64,000 nucleotides of DNA from an uncultured Verrucomicrobiota bacterium. Lineage in GTDB: Bacteria; Verrucomicrobiota; Verrucomicrobiia; Opitutales; Opitutaceae. Below the pieces are notes generated by a model that was given only the letters and a program-made list of their open reading frames with translations, did no database searches and was not told where the DNA came from. Below, piece after piece: positions 10,373 to 21,386 of this stretch. A program made the position numbers and the translations under genes. Position 1 is the stretch's first letter; each line of letters begins with the position of its first letter. The stretch covers positions 28,820 through 92,819 of the forward strand of contig CAJCBL010000302.1 in the NCBI GenBank assembly GCA_903960515.1. The letters are read 5' to 3'.

Positions 10373-10675
10373 TTACTCCTTGGGGGCTTCGAGGTTGGCT
10401 TCGACCGCGACGACTGCGTCGGTGTGGACGATCTTGATCAAGCGCCAGCGCTTGAGGCGGCTGAGCGGACGAGTCTCCATGATCTGGACCTGATCACCGA
10501 TCTTGGTCTCGTTCTTTTCGTCGTGCACGTGCAGAACGGTCTTGCGATTGATGACCTTCCGATAACGCGGGTGCGGGATCTTGTAGGCGATGGTGACCTT
10601 GACGGACTTGTCACCCATGCGGCTTGTGACAAAGCCCAGCAGGGTTTTCCGTTGGGTACGAATGGCGGCTTCCAT
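10373..10675 (-). CDS. rpsQ: 30S ribosomal protein S17
   Basis: RKTLLGFVTSRMGDKSVKVTIAYKIPHPRYRKVI. Confidence 0.97.
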   Translation of the reverse strand: MEAAIRTQRKTLLGFVTSRMGDKSVKVTIAYKIPHPRYRKVINRKTVLHVHDEKNETKIGDQVQIMETRPLSRLKRWRLIKIVHTDAVVAVEANLEAPKE

Positions 10676-10693
10676 AGTCTGGGGCGCTCCGGG

Positions 10694-10909
10694 TTATCGG
10701 GCGGCCGCGGGAGCCGCGGCGACCTGCTTCTTTTCGGTGAGGATGGTTTCCAGCCGGGCGATGTCCTTGCGATACGCCTTGAACGTATGCGGCTTCTCGA
10801 CCTGACCGGTGTGCTTGCGCAGGTTGGACTGCAGCAAAGTCTCGCGGGTCTCGCTGAGCTTTTTTTCAATCTCCTTTACGGAGAGCTCGCGGATGTCCTT
10901 GGGTTTCAT
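10694..10909 (-). CDS. rpmC: 50S ribosomal protein L29
   Basis: [36 protein letters not shown]...[11 protein letters not shown]. Confidence 0.96.
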   Translation of the reverse strand: MKPKDIRELSVKEIEKKLSETRETLLQSNLRKHTGQVEKPHTFKAYRKDIARLETILTEKKQVAAAPAAAR

Positions 10910-10944
10910 GGCGTATCTATAGGTGGCTGCTGTGGGGGGCGCGC

Positions 10945-11367
10945 TTAGGCCGCAACGCCCTCACGGGCGATGAAACGGCAACGGCAGGGCAGCTTGGTGT
11001 CAGCCAAGCGCATGGCCTCGCGGGCGATGGTGAGAGAAACACCGGCGACCTCGAAGAGGATCGCGCCGGGCTTGATGAGGGCAACGTAGAACTCGACCGG
11101 GCCCTTACCGCGACCCATGCGGGTCTCGGCAGGCTTCTTGGTCACCGGAGTGTGCGGGAACACCCGGATCCAGACTTTGCCCTTACGCTTGAGGTGGCGG
11201 TTGATGGCCACACGAGCGGCTTCGAGTTGCTTGCCGTCCATACGGACGCGAGACATTGCCTGGATGCCGAATTCGCCGAAGGCGAGCGTGTTACCGCGTT
11301 TGGCATTGCCAGCGTTGCTACCCTTCTGGGCGCGACGGTATTTGGTGCGTGCAGGTTGGAGCGCCAT
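10945..11367 (-). CDS. rplP: 50S ribosomal protein L16
   Basis: [37 protein letters not shown]. Confidence 0.98.
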   Translation of the reverse strand: MALQPARTKYRRAQKGSNAGNAKRGNTLAFGEFGIQAMSRVRMDGKQLEAARVAINRHLKRKGKVWIRVFPHTPVTKKPAETRMGRGKGPVEFYVALIKPGAILFEVAGVSLTIAREAMRLADTKLPCRCRFIAREGVAA

Positions 11368-11374
11368 GGCGAAA

Positions 11375-12010
11375 TCAGTTGTTGTTGTCGGTATCCTTCT
11401 TGCAGATCCAGCACTTCACGCCGATCTTGCCATATACGGTGTGGGCCTCGGCGAAACCATAGTCAATGTTTTCGCGGAGGGTGTGGAGCGGCACGCGGCC
11501 GATGCGCTGAAGTTCGCGACGGGCGATTTCCGAACCGCCCAAGCGGCCGGAGGCCTGAATCTTGATGCCGTCGGCGCCGATGCTCATGGCCATCTGCATG
11601 GCCTTCTTCATGGCGCGGCGGTAGGAGATGCGGCGCTCGATTTGCAGAGCTACGTTCTCGGCCACGAGCTGCGCTTCGATCTCCGGCTTCTTGACCTCCT
11701 GAATGTCGAGGAGGATCTCCTTACCGGTGAGCTTGGCGAGGTCTTCTTTGATCTTCTCGACCTCCTGGCCCTTGCGTCCGATGACGATGCCGGGGCGGGC
11801 GGTGAAGATCTTGACACGCACGCGGTTTGCGGCGCGCTCGATAAAGATGCGCGGCACGGAGGCAAGCTTAAGCTTCTCCATGAGCTGAGCGCGGATCTTG
11901 TGGTCCTCAATGATGAGGAGGCCGAATTCCTTCTTGCGTGCGAACCAGCGCGACTGCCAGTTGCGGCGGACGGCCAGGCGGAACCCGATCGGATTGGTCT
12001 TTTGTCCCAT
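11375..12010 (-). CDS. rpsC: 30S ribosomal protein S3
   Basis: [26 protein letters not shown] domain [15 protein letters not shown]; start at internal ATG 12010. Confidence 0.98.
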   Translation of the reverse strand: MGQKTNPIGFRLAVRRNWQSRWFARKKEFGLLIIEDHKIRAQLMEKLKLASVPRIFIERAANRVRVKIFTARPGIVIGRKGQEVEKIKEDLAKLTGKEILLDIQEVKKPEIEAQLVAENVALQIERRISYRRAMKKAMQMAMSIGADGIKIQASGRLGGSEIARRELQRIGRVPLHTLRENIDYGFAEAHTVYGKIGVKCWICKKDTDNNN

Positions 12011-12014
12011 GGCG

Positions 12015-12359
12015 TTACTTAGTTGCAGCGACTTCGGAGACGATGATGCGGATGTGCGACATCTTCTTACGGCGGGGCATCGCGGTACCGCGAGCTCCGG
12101 CCTTGAAGCGCTTAAGCACGGGGCCATTCTCAATCACGGCGCTGGACACGATGAGATTATCGGCGGAGAGGTTGTTGTTGTTTTCGGCATTGGCGATGGC
12201 CGACTTCAACGTCTTGGCAATGAGGCGGGCGGACTTGCGCGGGACCAGTGTCACCAGTGCGAGGGCCTCGGGCGCGGGCATTCCCTGGATTTCGCGAGCG
12301 ACCTCGCGCATCTTCTTGGGGGACATCCGGGCGAACCGGGTAATGGCTTGGACTTCCAT
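12015..12359 (-). CDS. rplV: 50S ribosomal protein L22
   Basis: [21 protein letters not shown]...[19 protein letters not shown]. Confidence 0.97.
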   Translation of the reverse strand: MEVQAITRFARMSPKKMREVAREIQGMPAPEALALVTLVPRKSARLIAKTLKSAIANAENNNNLSADNLIVSSAVIENGPVLKRFKAGARGTAMPRRKKMSHIRIIVSEVAATK

Positions 12360-12426
12360 GTTTGTGGTGTTTTGGGGGTGGCCGCCGGGCCCGCTTTGGC
12401 GGGCTTAGGCGGCGCGTCCAGTTACA

Positions 12427-12702
12427 TCAGGCGACCTTGGCGGTGTGGGAGCCGTGCGCTTTGAAGAAGCGCGTCGGGGCGAATTCGCCAAGTTTGTGGC
12501 CGACCATGTTTTCCGTCACGAAGACGGGGACGAAGGCCTTGCCATTATGGACGTTGAAGGTGACACCGACAAAGTCGGGAGTAATGGTCGAGCGGCGCGA
12601 CCACGTCTGGATGGGCTTCTTGTTGCCCGACTTCTTCGCTTTCTCGAATTTCTCGAGAACGTGAGCATCTACGAAGAAGCCTTTCTTGATTGAACGAGCC
12701 AT
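12427..12702 (-). CDS. rpsS: 30S ribosomal protein S19
   Basis: [21 protein letters not shown]...[21 protein letters not shown]. Confidence 0.98.
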   Translation of the reverse strand: MARSIKKGFFVDAHVLEKFEKAKKSGNKKPIQTWSRRSTITPDFVGVTFNVHNGKAFVPVFVTENMVGHKLGEFAPTRFFKAHGSHTAKVA

Positions 12703-12737
12703 GGCGTGAAAACGTTTGGGTTACGCGGCGACGGGGT

Positions 12738-13601
12738 TTACTTTTTGCCGCGCGGCGGACGGCCGTTCTTGCGGGTGATAATTTGCGAACTGGTGGTCTT
12801 GGAGCGCTTGCGCGTCGGGAAACCCTTGCACAATTGACCCCACGGGGAGACGAGATGCTGGCGACCGCCACCACCCTTGGATTTGCCCTGGCCACCACCG
12901 TTGGGGTGATCGCAAGGATTCATCGCCACACCGCGAACGCGGGGGCGGATGCCCAGCCAACGAGCGCGGCCGGCCTTGCCGAGGGACTGGTTCATATGGT
13001 CACCGTTGCCGACTTCACCGATGGTGGCGCGGCAGCGTTTGTTGACCATGCGGATTTCACCGCTGGGGAGGCGAATGATGGCGTTGTCGCCTTCGATATT
13101 CACCAACTGAGCGCTATTGCCAGCCGAGCGGGCGAGCACAGCACGCTGGCCGGGCTTGAGCTCCACGCAGTGGATGTAGGTGGAAGCCGGGATCATCGAC
13201 AGCGGGTAGGAGCAGCCAACGAGAAACTCGTCGGGCACCTTGTTGCTGGAAATCACCTTGGCTCCGACCTTCAGCCCCTTGGGGGCGATGATGTAGCGCT
13301 TCTCGCCATCGACATAGGCGAGCAGGGCCAGATTGGCCGAGCGATTGGGATCGTACTCGAGCGCCTGGACGGCTGCCGGAATATCGAGCTTGTCGCGACG
13401 GAAATCGATGATGCGATAGCGGCGCTTGTGGCCACCGCCGCGGCGGAAGGAGGTCGCGCGACCGTGGCAGTTGCGACCGCCGGATTTGCGAGCTGCCTCG
13501 GTGAGGCGGGGCTCGGGGCGCTTCTTCGAGAGCTCCTGATCCACATTGAGGATCGTGAAGCGCAGCGAGGGCGTGAGAGGACGGAATGACTTGAGAGGCA
13601 T
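12738..13601 (-). CDS. rplB: 50S ribosomal protein L2
   Basis: [15 protein letters not shown]...NHPNGGGQ-like [26 protein letters not shown]. Confidence 0.98.
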   Translation of the reverse strand: MPLKSFRPLTPSLRFTILNVDQELSKKRPEPRLTEAARKSGGRNCHGRATSFRRGGGHKRRYRIIDFRRDKLDIPAAVQALEYDPNRSANLALLAYVDGEKRYIIAPKGLKVGAKVISSNKVPDEFLVGCSYPLSMIPASTYIHCVELKPGQRAVLARSAGNSAQLVNIEGDNAIIRLPSGEIRMVNKRCRATIGEVGNGDHMNQSLGKAGRARWLGIRPRVRGVAMNPCDHPNGGGQGKSKGGGGRQHLVSPWGQLCKGFPTRKRSKTTSSQIITRKNGRPPRGKK

Positions 13602-13623
13602 GGTGGTGTCTCCAGGGTGCGGC

Positions 13624-13908
13624 TCAAATGAGCTCGATCTTGTCGCCCTGTTTGAGGGTCACGATAGCCTTCTTGTAGTCCGAGCGAACGCTGGGGCGAC
13701 CGGCGCGGGACTTCTTGGGCTTTCCTTTGATGTTCATGGTGTTCACCCGTGTGACGGTCACCTTGAACGTGGCTTCGACGGCGGAGCGGATGTGCTGCTT
13801 CGTGGCGTCGCGAAAGACCTCGAAAGTATATTGGCCAAAATCGGAAGAGAGCTTGTTGGTCTTCTCCGTGAGGCGAACGGTTTTAAGAACTTCGTAGGCG
13901 GGTTTCAT
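13624..13908 (-). CDS. rplW: 50S ribosomal protein L23
   Basis: [50 protein letters not shown]. Confidence 0.96.
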   Translation of the reverse strand: MKPAYEVLKTVRLTEKTNKLSSDFGQYTFEVFRDATKQHIRSAVEATFKVTVTRVNTMNIKGKPKKSRAGRPSVRSDYKKAIVTLKQGDKIELI

Positions 13909-14543
13909 CAATTGCCTCCCTTTGTCATGCGGGCGAGGACGTTCTCGAGGGCCTTCTCGGAAAGAATCAACTTCCGGTATTGGCACAGATCGAGGGTGTT
14001 GAGCAACGCTGCGTCCTGGGTGGACACGCGGTCAATATTGCGGGCAGCCAAGCGTACTTCCTTGGCGAACGGGGCGTCGACGATGAGGATCTTGCCCTCG
14101 GGGGCGATCGCACCCATGAGTTGGCTGATCACCTTGGTCTTGGAGGCCTTGGCCTCAAAACGCTCGATGATCTCGATCTCGCCGGCTACGGCGCGATCGA
14201 AGAACGCGCGCTTCAGCGCGAGGCTCTTCACCTTCTCGTTAATCTTCTGGGAGAAGTCGCGGGGACGCGGGCCGAAAACGACGCCGCCACCCGACCAAAG
14301 CGGGGAACGAGTCGAGCCAGCACGAGCGCGGCCGGTGCCCTTCTGCTTGAAAGGCTTCTTGCCGCCGCCGCGCACTTCACCCTTGGTCTTGGTGCTGCGC
14401 GTGCCCTGACGGGCGTTGGCTCGGTGGGCAACGACGACCTGCTTGACTGCCTGCAGGCCCTTATCGCCTTCGAAAACCTCGATGCCGTCGAATTCCTTTT
14501 CGACCGACTGCGAGCCATCAACTGTATAAACTTTTAGCTTCAT
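13908..14543 (-). CDS. rplD: 50S ribosomal protein L4
   Basis: [56 protein letters not shown]. Confidence 0.98.
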   Translation of the reverse strand: MKLKVYTVDGSQSVEKEFDGIEVFEGDKGLQAVKQVVVAHRANARQGTRSTKTKGEVRGGGKKPFKQKGTGRARAGSTRSPLWSGGGVVFGPRPRDFSQKINEKVKSLALKRAFFDRAVAGEIEIIERFEAKASKTKVISQLMGAIAPEGKILIVDAPFAKEVRLAARNIDRVSTQDAALLNTLDLCQYRKLILSEKALENVLARMTKGGN

Positions 14544-14566
14544 GTCTTGGCGCTCCTTATAGCGGT

Positions 14567-15205
14567 TCAGGCTTTGACCGCCTTGATGGCGGAGCGGATG
14601 ATGACGTCGGAGCCATTGGCACCGGGAATCGCGCCGCGGACGAGCAGCAGATTCTTGTCGGCCAAGACCTTGACGACTTTGAGGTTTTGCACGGTACGGC
14701 TCACCGAGCCCATGTGTCCGGGCATCTTCTGGTTCTTGAAGACGCGGCCGGGGGTCTGGCGCATGCCGATGGCACCGATACGGCGATGGAACATCGAACC
14801 GTGGGAGGCGGGACCGCCTGCAACCCGGAAACGACGTACTACGCCTTGGAAGCCCTTGCCCTTGGTGACGCCGATGACGTCCACAAGCTGGCCTTCCTTG
14901 AAAATTTCGACGGTGACTACATCGCCGGCCTTGGCTGTGGGAGCGGCCGGGAGGCGCACTTCGGACAGACGGCTGACGGGTGCAACACCGGCCTTCTTAA
15001 GATGACCGAGCTCAGGCTGGCTGAGACGGCTCTCTTTTTGGGGGCCGAAACCGAGCTGGACGGCATTATAGCCATCGCTAGCCACGGTCTTGACCTGGAC
15101 TACCGGGCAGGGACCGGCTTCGACTACGGTGACGGGGATGAGGGCGTTGTCGCCATCATACACCTGCGTCATCCCTACTTTCTTACCTAGGAGTGTTTGG
15201 ATCAT
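14567..15205 (-). CDS. rplC: 50S ribosomal protein L3
   Basis: LLGKKVGMTQVYDGDNALIPVTVVEAGPC...GPASHGSMFHRRIGAIGMRQTPGRV. Confidence 0.98.
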   Translation of the reverse strand: MIQTLLGKKVGMTQVYDGDNALIPVTVVEAGPCPVVQVKTVASDGYNAVQLGFGPQKESRLSQPELGHLKKAGVAPVSRLSEVRLPAAPTAKAGDVVTVEIFKEGQLVDVIGVTKGKGFQGVVRRFRVAGGPASHGSMFHRRIGAIGMRQTPGRVFKNQKMPGHMGSVSRTVQNLKVVKVLADKNLLLVRGAIPGANGSDVIIRSAIKAVKA

Positions 15206-15306
15206 GTTTCTAAGCGGTAGGTGGAGGTTATCCGTTTACGTGACCTACATTAGACGCGGCGCCCGCGAGGGCGGGCCGTCGCCTAAAGATTGGAAGGTTC
15301 AGACCG

Positions 15307-15615
15307 TCATACGTTGATCGTGATGTCAACGCCAGAAGGGAGGTTTAATTTTTTAAGTTCGTCGACCGTCTGCGCCGTCGGCTCGATGATGTCGAGCAGA
15401 CGCTTGTGCGTACGGATTTCGAACTGCTCCATGGACTTCTTGTCCACGTGGGGCGAGCGATTGACCGAGAGCTTCTCGATGCGTGTGGGGAGCGGGATCG
15501 GGCCGGACACGCGGGCGCCGGAGCGCTTCGCGGTCTCTACGATCTCGGCGGCCGACTGATCGATGATACGATAGTCGTAGCCCTGAAGTTTGATGCGGAT
15601 GCGTTGACCTTTCAT
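15307..15615 (-). CDS. rpsJ: 30S ribosomal protein S10
   Basis: [73 protein letters not shown]. Confidence 0.98.
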   Translation of the reverse strand: MKGQRIRIKLQGYDYRIIDQSAAEIVETAKRSGARVSGPIPLPTRIEKLSVNRSPHVDKKSMEQFEIRTHKRLLDIIEPTAQTVDELKKLNLPSGVDITINV

Positions 15616-15628
15616 GGGAGCGTCGGGC

Positions 15629-17830
15629 TTACGTGCGCGCAGGTGCGCGGGTGGACGTTTCAACGATGCGGGTAAGAACCTGGTTGGGCACTTGATCGAA
15701 GTGCGAAGGTTCCATCGAGTAAGAGGCACGGCCCTTGGACAGGGAGCGAATGTCGGTTGCGTAACCGAACATGGTTTCGAGCGGCACAATGGCGGTGATG
15801 ATGCAGGCGCCGTCGCGCATCTCTTGGCCTTGGATCTGGCCGCGGCGACGGTTGATGTCGCCCATGATGTCGCCCTGGTATTCTTCCGGGACGGTCACTT
15901 CGACCTTCATGTTGGGCTCGAGCAGGATGGGAGCAGCGGTCTTCATCGCCTCCTTGAAGGCGAAAATACCGGCCATCTTAAAGGCGATTTCCGAGCTATC
16001 AACCGGATGGAAGGAACCGTCGACCAAGCGGGCGCAGATATCGACCACCGGGTAACCGGCGATCGTGCCGTTCTTGGCACCTTCGTGGATGCCTTCGATC
16101 GAGGGCTTGATGAATTCCTTCGGGATAACGCCGCCTACGGTGTCGTTGACGACCTCGTTGCCCTTGCCCTTTTCGTTGGGCTCCAGCGTGATGCACACGT
16201 GTCCGTACTGGCCCTTACCACCGGTCTGGCGGATGAACTTTCCTTCGCCTTCGGCCTTCTTGGTAATGGTTTCGCGGTACGCGATCTGGGGCTTGCCGGC
16301 TTCGGCATCAACCTTGAATTCGCGCAACATACGATCGCGGATGATCTCCAGATGCAACTCGCCCATGCCGGCGATGATGGTCTGACCGGTTTCGGCATCG
16401 GTGGAGACGCGGAAGGTCGGATCCTCGGCGGCGAGGCGGGCCAACGCGGTACCCATCTTCTCCTGGTCGGCCTTGGTCTTGGGCTCGATCGACATGGAGA
16501 TAACGGTTTCCGGGAAGGACGGCGGCTCGAGGCGGATATCGACATCCTCGTCACGCAGCGTGTCGCCGGTGATGACATCCTTGATGCCAACCACCGCGCA
16601 GATGTCGCCGGCGTAGGCGATATCGATCTCTTCCTTGTCCATGGCGCGCATCAGCAGCAGGCGCGAAACGCGTTCGCTGCGGCGGGTGCGGGGGTTGTAC
16701 ATCGACTGCCCCTTCTTGAGCTGGCCCTGGTAGACGCGGCAGAAAACCAAACGTCCGACAAAGGGATCGCTCCAAAGCTTGAAGGCGATGGCCACGGTCT
16801 TCTCGCGATCGTCAGCCTTGGCAACAACGGGCTCGCCGTCGCTGTTCTGGGCCTTGCACTCAGGAATATCGGTGGGGGCCGGGAGATAGTTGACCACGCA
16901 GTCGAGGAGGCGCTGCACGCCCTTCTTCTTGAAAGCGGAGCCGGGGATCACACCGACGATCTTCATCGCAACGGTGGCCTTGCGGATACCGATGGCGAGC
17001 TCAGCGGCGCTGATTTCGCCGCCGGCGAGATACTTCTCGGCGATGGCGTCATCGCTGTCGGCCACGGCTTCGATCAGGGCATCGCGATATTGCTTCGCGT
17101 CGTCCTTCATATCGGCCGGGATCTCGACGATCTTCGGAATCATGCCCAGCGGGTCGGCGGCATTCTCTTCGAAGAGATAGGCGACACCGTGCACCAGATC
17201 GACCAAACCGGCGAAGTTTTCCTCGGCACCGATCGGCAAATAGAGCGGATGGGCGTTGGCCTTCAGCTTGGAACGCATCTCATCGACGCAAGCCAAGAAG
17301 TTGGCGCCCACGCGATCCATCTTATTGACGAACGCCAAACGCGGCACGCGGTACTTGTTGGCCTGGCGCCAGACCGTCTCGGACTGGGGCTGCACACGAC
17401 CTACGGCGCAGAAAACGGCAACTGCACCATCGAGCACGCGCAGGGAGCGCTCCACCTCGGCCGTGAAATCCACGTGTCCGGGGGTGTCGATGATATTGAT
17501 GCGGGTCTTGATGCCCTTGAAGGCGCCCACGGAGGGCACCCAAGCGCAGGAAATAGCGGCGGAGGTGATCGTGATACCACGCTCGCGCTCCTGCTCCATC
17601 CAGTCGGTTACGGTGCTACCTTCATGCACCTCGCCCATCTTGTGGACGGCGCCGGTGTAGAAAAGGATGCGCTCGGTGCAGGTGGTTTTACCTGCATCGA
17701 TGTGGGCCGCGATGCCGATATTGCGCGTCCACTCCATAGGAGCGGGACGAGCGGGGGCATTGACTGCGGACAGTTGGGATTTCTCCGTGACGATCGAGAG
17801 TGACATGTCGGTCGAGGGAGTGCGGCTCAC
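15629..17830 (-). CDS. fusA: Elongation factor G
   Basis: [50 protein letters not shown] start overlaps rpsG stop by 4 nt (alternative ATG at 17806). Confidence 0.98.
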   Translation of the reverse strand: MSRTPSTDMSLSIVTEKSQLSAVNAPARPAPMEWTRNIGIAAHIDAGKTTCTERILFYTGAVHKMGEVHEGSTVTDWMEQERERGITITSAAISCAWVPSVGAFKGIKTRINIIDTPGHVDFTAEVERSLRVLDGAVAVFCAVGRVQPQSETVWRQANKYRVPRLAFVNKMDRVGANFLACVDEMRSKLKANAHPLYLPIGAEENFAGLVDLVHGVAYLFEENAADPLGMIPKIVEIPADMKDDAKQYRDALIEAVADSDDAIAEKYLAGGEISAAELAIGIRKATVAMKIVGVIPGSAFKKKGVQRLLDCVVNYLPAPTDIPECKAQNSDGEPVVAKADDREKTVAIAFKLWSDPFVGRLVFCRVYQGQLKKGQSMYNPRTRRSERVSRLLLMRAMDKEEIDIAYAGDICAVVGIKDVITGDTLRDEDVDIRLEPPSFPETVISMSIEPKTKADQEKMGTALARLAAEDPTFRVSTDAETGQTIIAGMGELHLEIIRDRMLREFKVDAEAGKPQIAYRETITKKAEGEGKFIRQTGGKGQYGHVCITLEPNEKGKGNEVVNDTVGGVIPKEFIKPSIEGIHEGAKNGTIAGYPVVDICARLVDGSFHPVDSSEIAFKMAGIFAFKEAMKTAAPILLEPNMKVEVTVPEEYQGDIMGDINRRRGQIQGQEMRDGACIITAIVPLETMFGYATDIRSLSKGRASYSMEPSHFDQVPNQVLTRIVETSTRAPART

Positions 17831-18300
17831 CAGCGCAGGTGGGCGAAGGCGCGATTGGCCTGCGCCATCTTGTGGGTGTCTTCCTTCTTCTTCACCACGG
17901 TGCCCGTATTGTTATAGGCATCGACGATCTCGGCGGCCAAGGCGTCGCGCATCGTCGTGCCCTTGCGGGAGTAGGCGGCGTCGACCACCCAGCGAATCCC
18001 GAGGGATTCCTGGCGCTCGAAAGAAAGTTCTACCGGCACCTGGTAGGTGGCGCCACCAACGCGGCGGCTCTTCACCTCGATGCGGGGGCGGGCGTTTTCC
18101 AACGCACCGGTGAGAATTTCGACGGGGTTGCCCTTTTCGAGCTTCTCCGAGGCCTTCTCGAAGGCACCGTAAACGATGCGCTGCGCGAGGCTCTTCTTGC
18201 CGCTCACCATGATCGCGTTGATCAGGTGGGAGACGAGGGTATTCTGGTAGCGGATGTCCGGAGTTACCGGCCGCTTGGTTGCTCTACGACGGCGTGACAT
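17827..18300 (-). CDS. rpsG: 30S ribosomal protein S7
   Basis: MSRRRRATKRPVTPDIRYQNTLVSHLINAIMVSGKKSLAQRIVYGAF. Confidence 0.98.
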   Translation of the reverse strand: MSRRRRATKRPVTPDIRYQNTLVSHLINAIMVSGKKSLAQRIVYGAFEKASEKLEKGNPVEILTGALENARPRIEVKSRRVGGATYQVPVELSFERQESLGIRWVVDAAYSRKGTTMRDALAAEIVDAYNNTGTVVKKKEDTHKMAQANRAFAHLRW

Positions 18301-18308
18301 GGCGGAGG

Positions 18309-18695
18309 TTAGGCTTTCTTGGCTTCCTTGGGACGTTTCACGCCGTACTTGGAACGGCTGCGGCGGCGCTTCTCCACACCCACGGCATCAAGGGCGCCGC
18401 GGACGATATGGTAACGCACGCCAGGGAGATCCTTCACGCGGCCGCCGCGCACGAGCACAATTGAATGCTCCTGCAGGTTATGGCCCTCGTCAGGGATGTA
18501 GGAAATCACCTCGGTGCCGTTGGTGAGACGCACCTTCGCCACCTTACGGATGGCCGAATTCGGCTTCTTCGGGGTGCGGGTCATGACCTGCACGCAGACT
18601 CCACGGCGAAAAGGGTTACAGGCCAGAGCCGGCGACTTGGATTTCGCGCGGACTTTCTGGCGACCTTTTCTCACTAGTTGGTTGATCGTAGGCAT
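18309..18695 (-). CDS. rpsL: 30S ribosomal protein S12
   Basis: [24 protein letters not shown]...[21 protein letters not shown]; start at internal ATG 18695. Confidence 0.98.
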   Translation of the reverse strand: MPTINQLVRKGRQKVRAKSKSPALACNPFRRGVCVQVMTRTPKKPNSAIRKVAKVRLTNGTEVISYIPDEGHNLQEHSIVLVRGGRVKDLPGVRYHIVRGALDAVGVEKRRRSRSKYGVKRPKEAKKA

Positions 18696-19074
18696 GGACG
18701 AAGAAGGAGGAGAATGATGGAAAAGAGGCAGAAGCTGGGGAAGGCCCCAAACCCGTGCAAGCAGTTTTTTGGCAACCTGCACTAATTGTTGTTTTCAGAG
18801 GTGAAATACCCGTCCGGGGCACTGGTCTGGACTGGGGCCCCGGCGCCGAAAACAGGCTACGAGGTCGAAAAATACGAAGCCGGCAGATACGCCAGCGCCC
18901 GGGGGTGTTGTCAACACCGCTGTCGGGACTTTTTTGTGCGCGGCCCGTTTTCCCCTATGAAACGCGCCACAAACACCCGGTAATCCGATACACTCACCGG
19001 GGCCCTCCCGGCCGTGGCCAGCCGTGTCTCCGCAAGCTGCCCACACTCCCCGCCCCTCCCGCCCGCACCCGCGC

Positions 19075-19980
19075 TCACCACGGGCGTCCACAAACGGTAA
19101 GCACAATTCCGGCGAGCACGCCCAGCACCGCCGGCAGCTTGCGCAGGCCGTTGCCCTCTGCGAAGAGCAGCAGCCCCCCGGCGAAGGCCACCAGCGTGCT
19201 GCCGCGGCGCAGGCTCGACACCAGCGACACCAGAGAATGGGGATCGCGCAGCGCCCCGAAGTACAGGTAGTCGGATACCAACAGCATCAGCGCTATGCAC
19301 GGTATGCTCCAGCGCCAGTGGAACTCGTTGCGCACCCACCAGCGCCGCTTCCACCCCAGGGCCAGCGGCAGGAACAGCACCGCCAGGTAGATGGAGAACC
19401 ACGCCTGCACCGTGGGCACCGTGAAGCCGGCCCGGGCGAGCAGGAACTTGTCGTAGAGCGAGCTCACCGCCCCCAGCAGCGTGCCGCCCACCATGTAGCC
19501 GATCCACCGATCCCGGTGAAAACGGATACCCTCCGCCCTTCCCGCCAGCGAGAGCCCCACAAACGACGCCAGCGTGGTGGCTATGCCCGCCCACTCCAGC
19601 GCCGTGGGCCGCTCGGCCAGCACCACCAGCGCCCCCGCCAGCGTCCAGATCGGCCCCGTGGCCCGGATGGGCGAGGTGATGGAGAGAGGCAGGTGCTTCA
19701 TGGCGAAGTAGGTGAACATCCACGAACTTGCGACGATGGCCGACTTCAGCGCCAGCAGCAGGTGCTCGCCCCAGGTGAGCGGTGCCACCCGCAGCCCTGC
19801 CGGCAGCGCCCCCGGGGCCGCGGCATCCAGCGCCATCAGCGCCAGCCACACGCTGGCCGCGCACACCGTGCTCAGGCACAGCACAGGCACCACGGCATTC
19901 TCGCGCACCGCGTGTTTGGTGCAGAGCTCATAGATGCCGAGGAACACTGCCGCTAGCAGGCTGGCTGCGATCCAGTTCAT
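19075..19980 (-). CDS. EamA/DMT-family transporter
   Basis: MNWIAASLLAAVFLGIYELCTKHAV..., ~10 TM segments, EamA-like duplicated halves. Confidence 0.8.
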   Translation of the reverse strand: MNWIAASLLAAVFLGIYELCTKHAVRENAVVPVLCLSTVCAASVWLALMALDAAAPGALPAGLRVAPLTWGEHLLLALKSAIVASSWMFTYFAMKHLPLSITSPIRATGPIWTLAGALVVLAERPTALEWAGIATTLASFVGLSLAGRAEGIRFHRDRWIGYMVGGTLLGAVSSLYDKFLLARAGFTVPTVQAWFSIYLAVLFLPLALGWKRRWWVRNEFHWRWSIPCIALMLLVSDYLYFGALRDPHSLVSLVSSLRRGSTLVAFAGGLLLFAEGNGLRKLPAVLGVLAGIVLTVCGRPW

Positions 19981-20038
19981 GGAGGCATGTGTTGTGCCCC
20001 ACCGTGGGCCCCGTAGCGAGTGGGGATTGTCCCCGCCC

Positions 20039-20105
20039 GTCGGACCTGTCGGACCCGTCGGACCTGTCCGACTCGTCCGACCCGTCCGACTCGTCCGACC
20101 CGTCC
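20039..20105. repeat. 9-bp minisatellite GTCSGACYN, three units in one orientation then four in the other
   Basis: GTCGGACCT GTCGGACCC GTCGGACCT GTCCGACTC GTCCGACCC GTCCGACTC GTCCGACCC GTCC. Confidence 0.93.
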
Positions 20106-20216
20106 CCCTCCCCTCAAAAATCCGTTTGCTTGTCCCCCACCCCGCATCCGGGTTTGCACGCCACTGCACCACAGCCGATCCTGCCCGCATCCCCATCTCG
20201 GGTACCCCAGGCTCCA

Positions 20217-21101
20217 ATGAACACACTACTTACAGGCATCTTCGGCTACGGGCTGCTGCTCTCCACGGCCAGCGCAGCCCTCTTTCATTGGCGGATCCGC
20301 TCGCGGCACCGCCGGCCACCGGTGGAGTTCAGGCTCCTGCGCGGCCCCGGCGAGCTCACCCTGCGCACCCTGCGCGGCCTTGAGGCCCAAATGCCCGTTC
20401 TCCTGCTGGGCAGCGTAGCCCTGCCCCTCTTCACCGGGCTGGCCCTTATCCTTTACGTGGGCGCCCTCTCCGGCCCCACCTTTGTCACCACCGCGCTGCT
20501 CGGCAGCCTGCTTACCCTCGCCCTCATCTTCCTCTGCGGCCGACACCTGCTCAAGCAGCTCAACCTGCGCCGCGACCTCGAACTGCGCTACCTGGGCGAG
20601 CGCGCCGTGGCCGAAGAGCTCGCCCCGCTCATCCCCTTGGGCTATCGAATGTTCCACGACGTCGCCATCCACGGCGTGGACTCCCACCTCGACCTCGACC
20701 ACGTGCTCGTAGGCCCCAACGGCGTAACCGTAATCGAGGCCGAAACCCGCCGCCGCGAGACCAAGAAGGCCACCGCCCACCAGCACGAGGTCTCCTTCGA
20801 CGGCAAACAGTTGTTCTGGCCGTGGGGCCCCGACCGCGACAGCGTGGCCGACGTGGAGACCGAGGCGGTCCACTTCACCAGGTGGCTCATGCAGACCACC
20901 GGCTTCCGGGTGCAGGCGATGGCGGTGCTCACCCTGCCGGGCTGGTGGATCAACATCACCGGCCGTGGCCTCGTCACCGTGGTCAACCACAAGCAGGTGT
21001 TCTCCGCGGTCACCGAGCGCAGCACAGCGATGCTCACCGCCGAGCAGGTTGAAAAGATCTGCAAGGAGCTCGAGTCGCACTGCCGCGACGTCGAGGCCTG
21101 A
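20217..21101 (+). CDS. NERD-domain membrane protein
   Basis: TM segments then GERAVAEELAPLIPLGYRMFHDVAIHGVDSHLDLDHVLVGPNGVTVIEAETRR (NERD-like). Confidence 0.75.
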   Translation: MNTLLTGIFGYGLLLSTASAALFHWRIRSRHRRPPVEFRLLRGPGELTLRTLRGLEAQMPVLLLGSVALPLFTGLALILYVGALSGPTFVTTALLGSLLTLALIFLCGRHLLKQLNLRRDLELRYLGERAVAEELAPLIPLGYRMFHDVAIHGVDSHLDLDHVLVGPNGVTVIEAETRRRETKKATAHQHEVSFDGKQLFWPWGPDRDSVADVETEAVHFTRWLMQTTGFRVQAMAVLTLPGWWINITGRGLVTVVNHKQVFSAVTERSTAMLTAEQVEKICKELESHCRDVEA

Positions 21102-21386
21102 GCCGGCGGCGTTCACTCTCGCTGGTCTTCGCCCCGCTACCCGCCCCTCCACCCGGCGCCCCCGTTGTAGGCGCCGGGGGCACCCGCTCAACCCGCACCG
21201 GCTTGGGGGCTCCCGGTACCATCAATTTTCACACCAGGGCTCGCGATTTGTGTCGCACTTCGGGCGTTACCGTTTCACCGTCCCAGCGCTCCGAAACGTC
21301 ATCGAAGGTGCCCGGGCTGCGGGGGAAAATGGATGTGAGCGTAACTTAGCCGGGCATACAACAAACCCCAAGGGACCACTATCGCC

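Noticed and set aside
15614-17803. 729-aa + strand ORF opposite fusA
   Set aside because: Antisense shadow of EF-G in GC-rich DNA; composition H/D/G-rich with no recognisable domain
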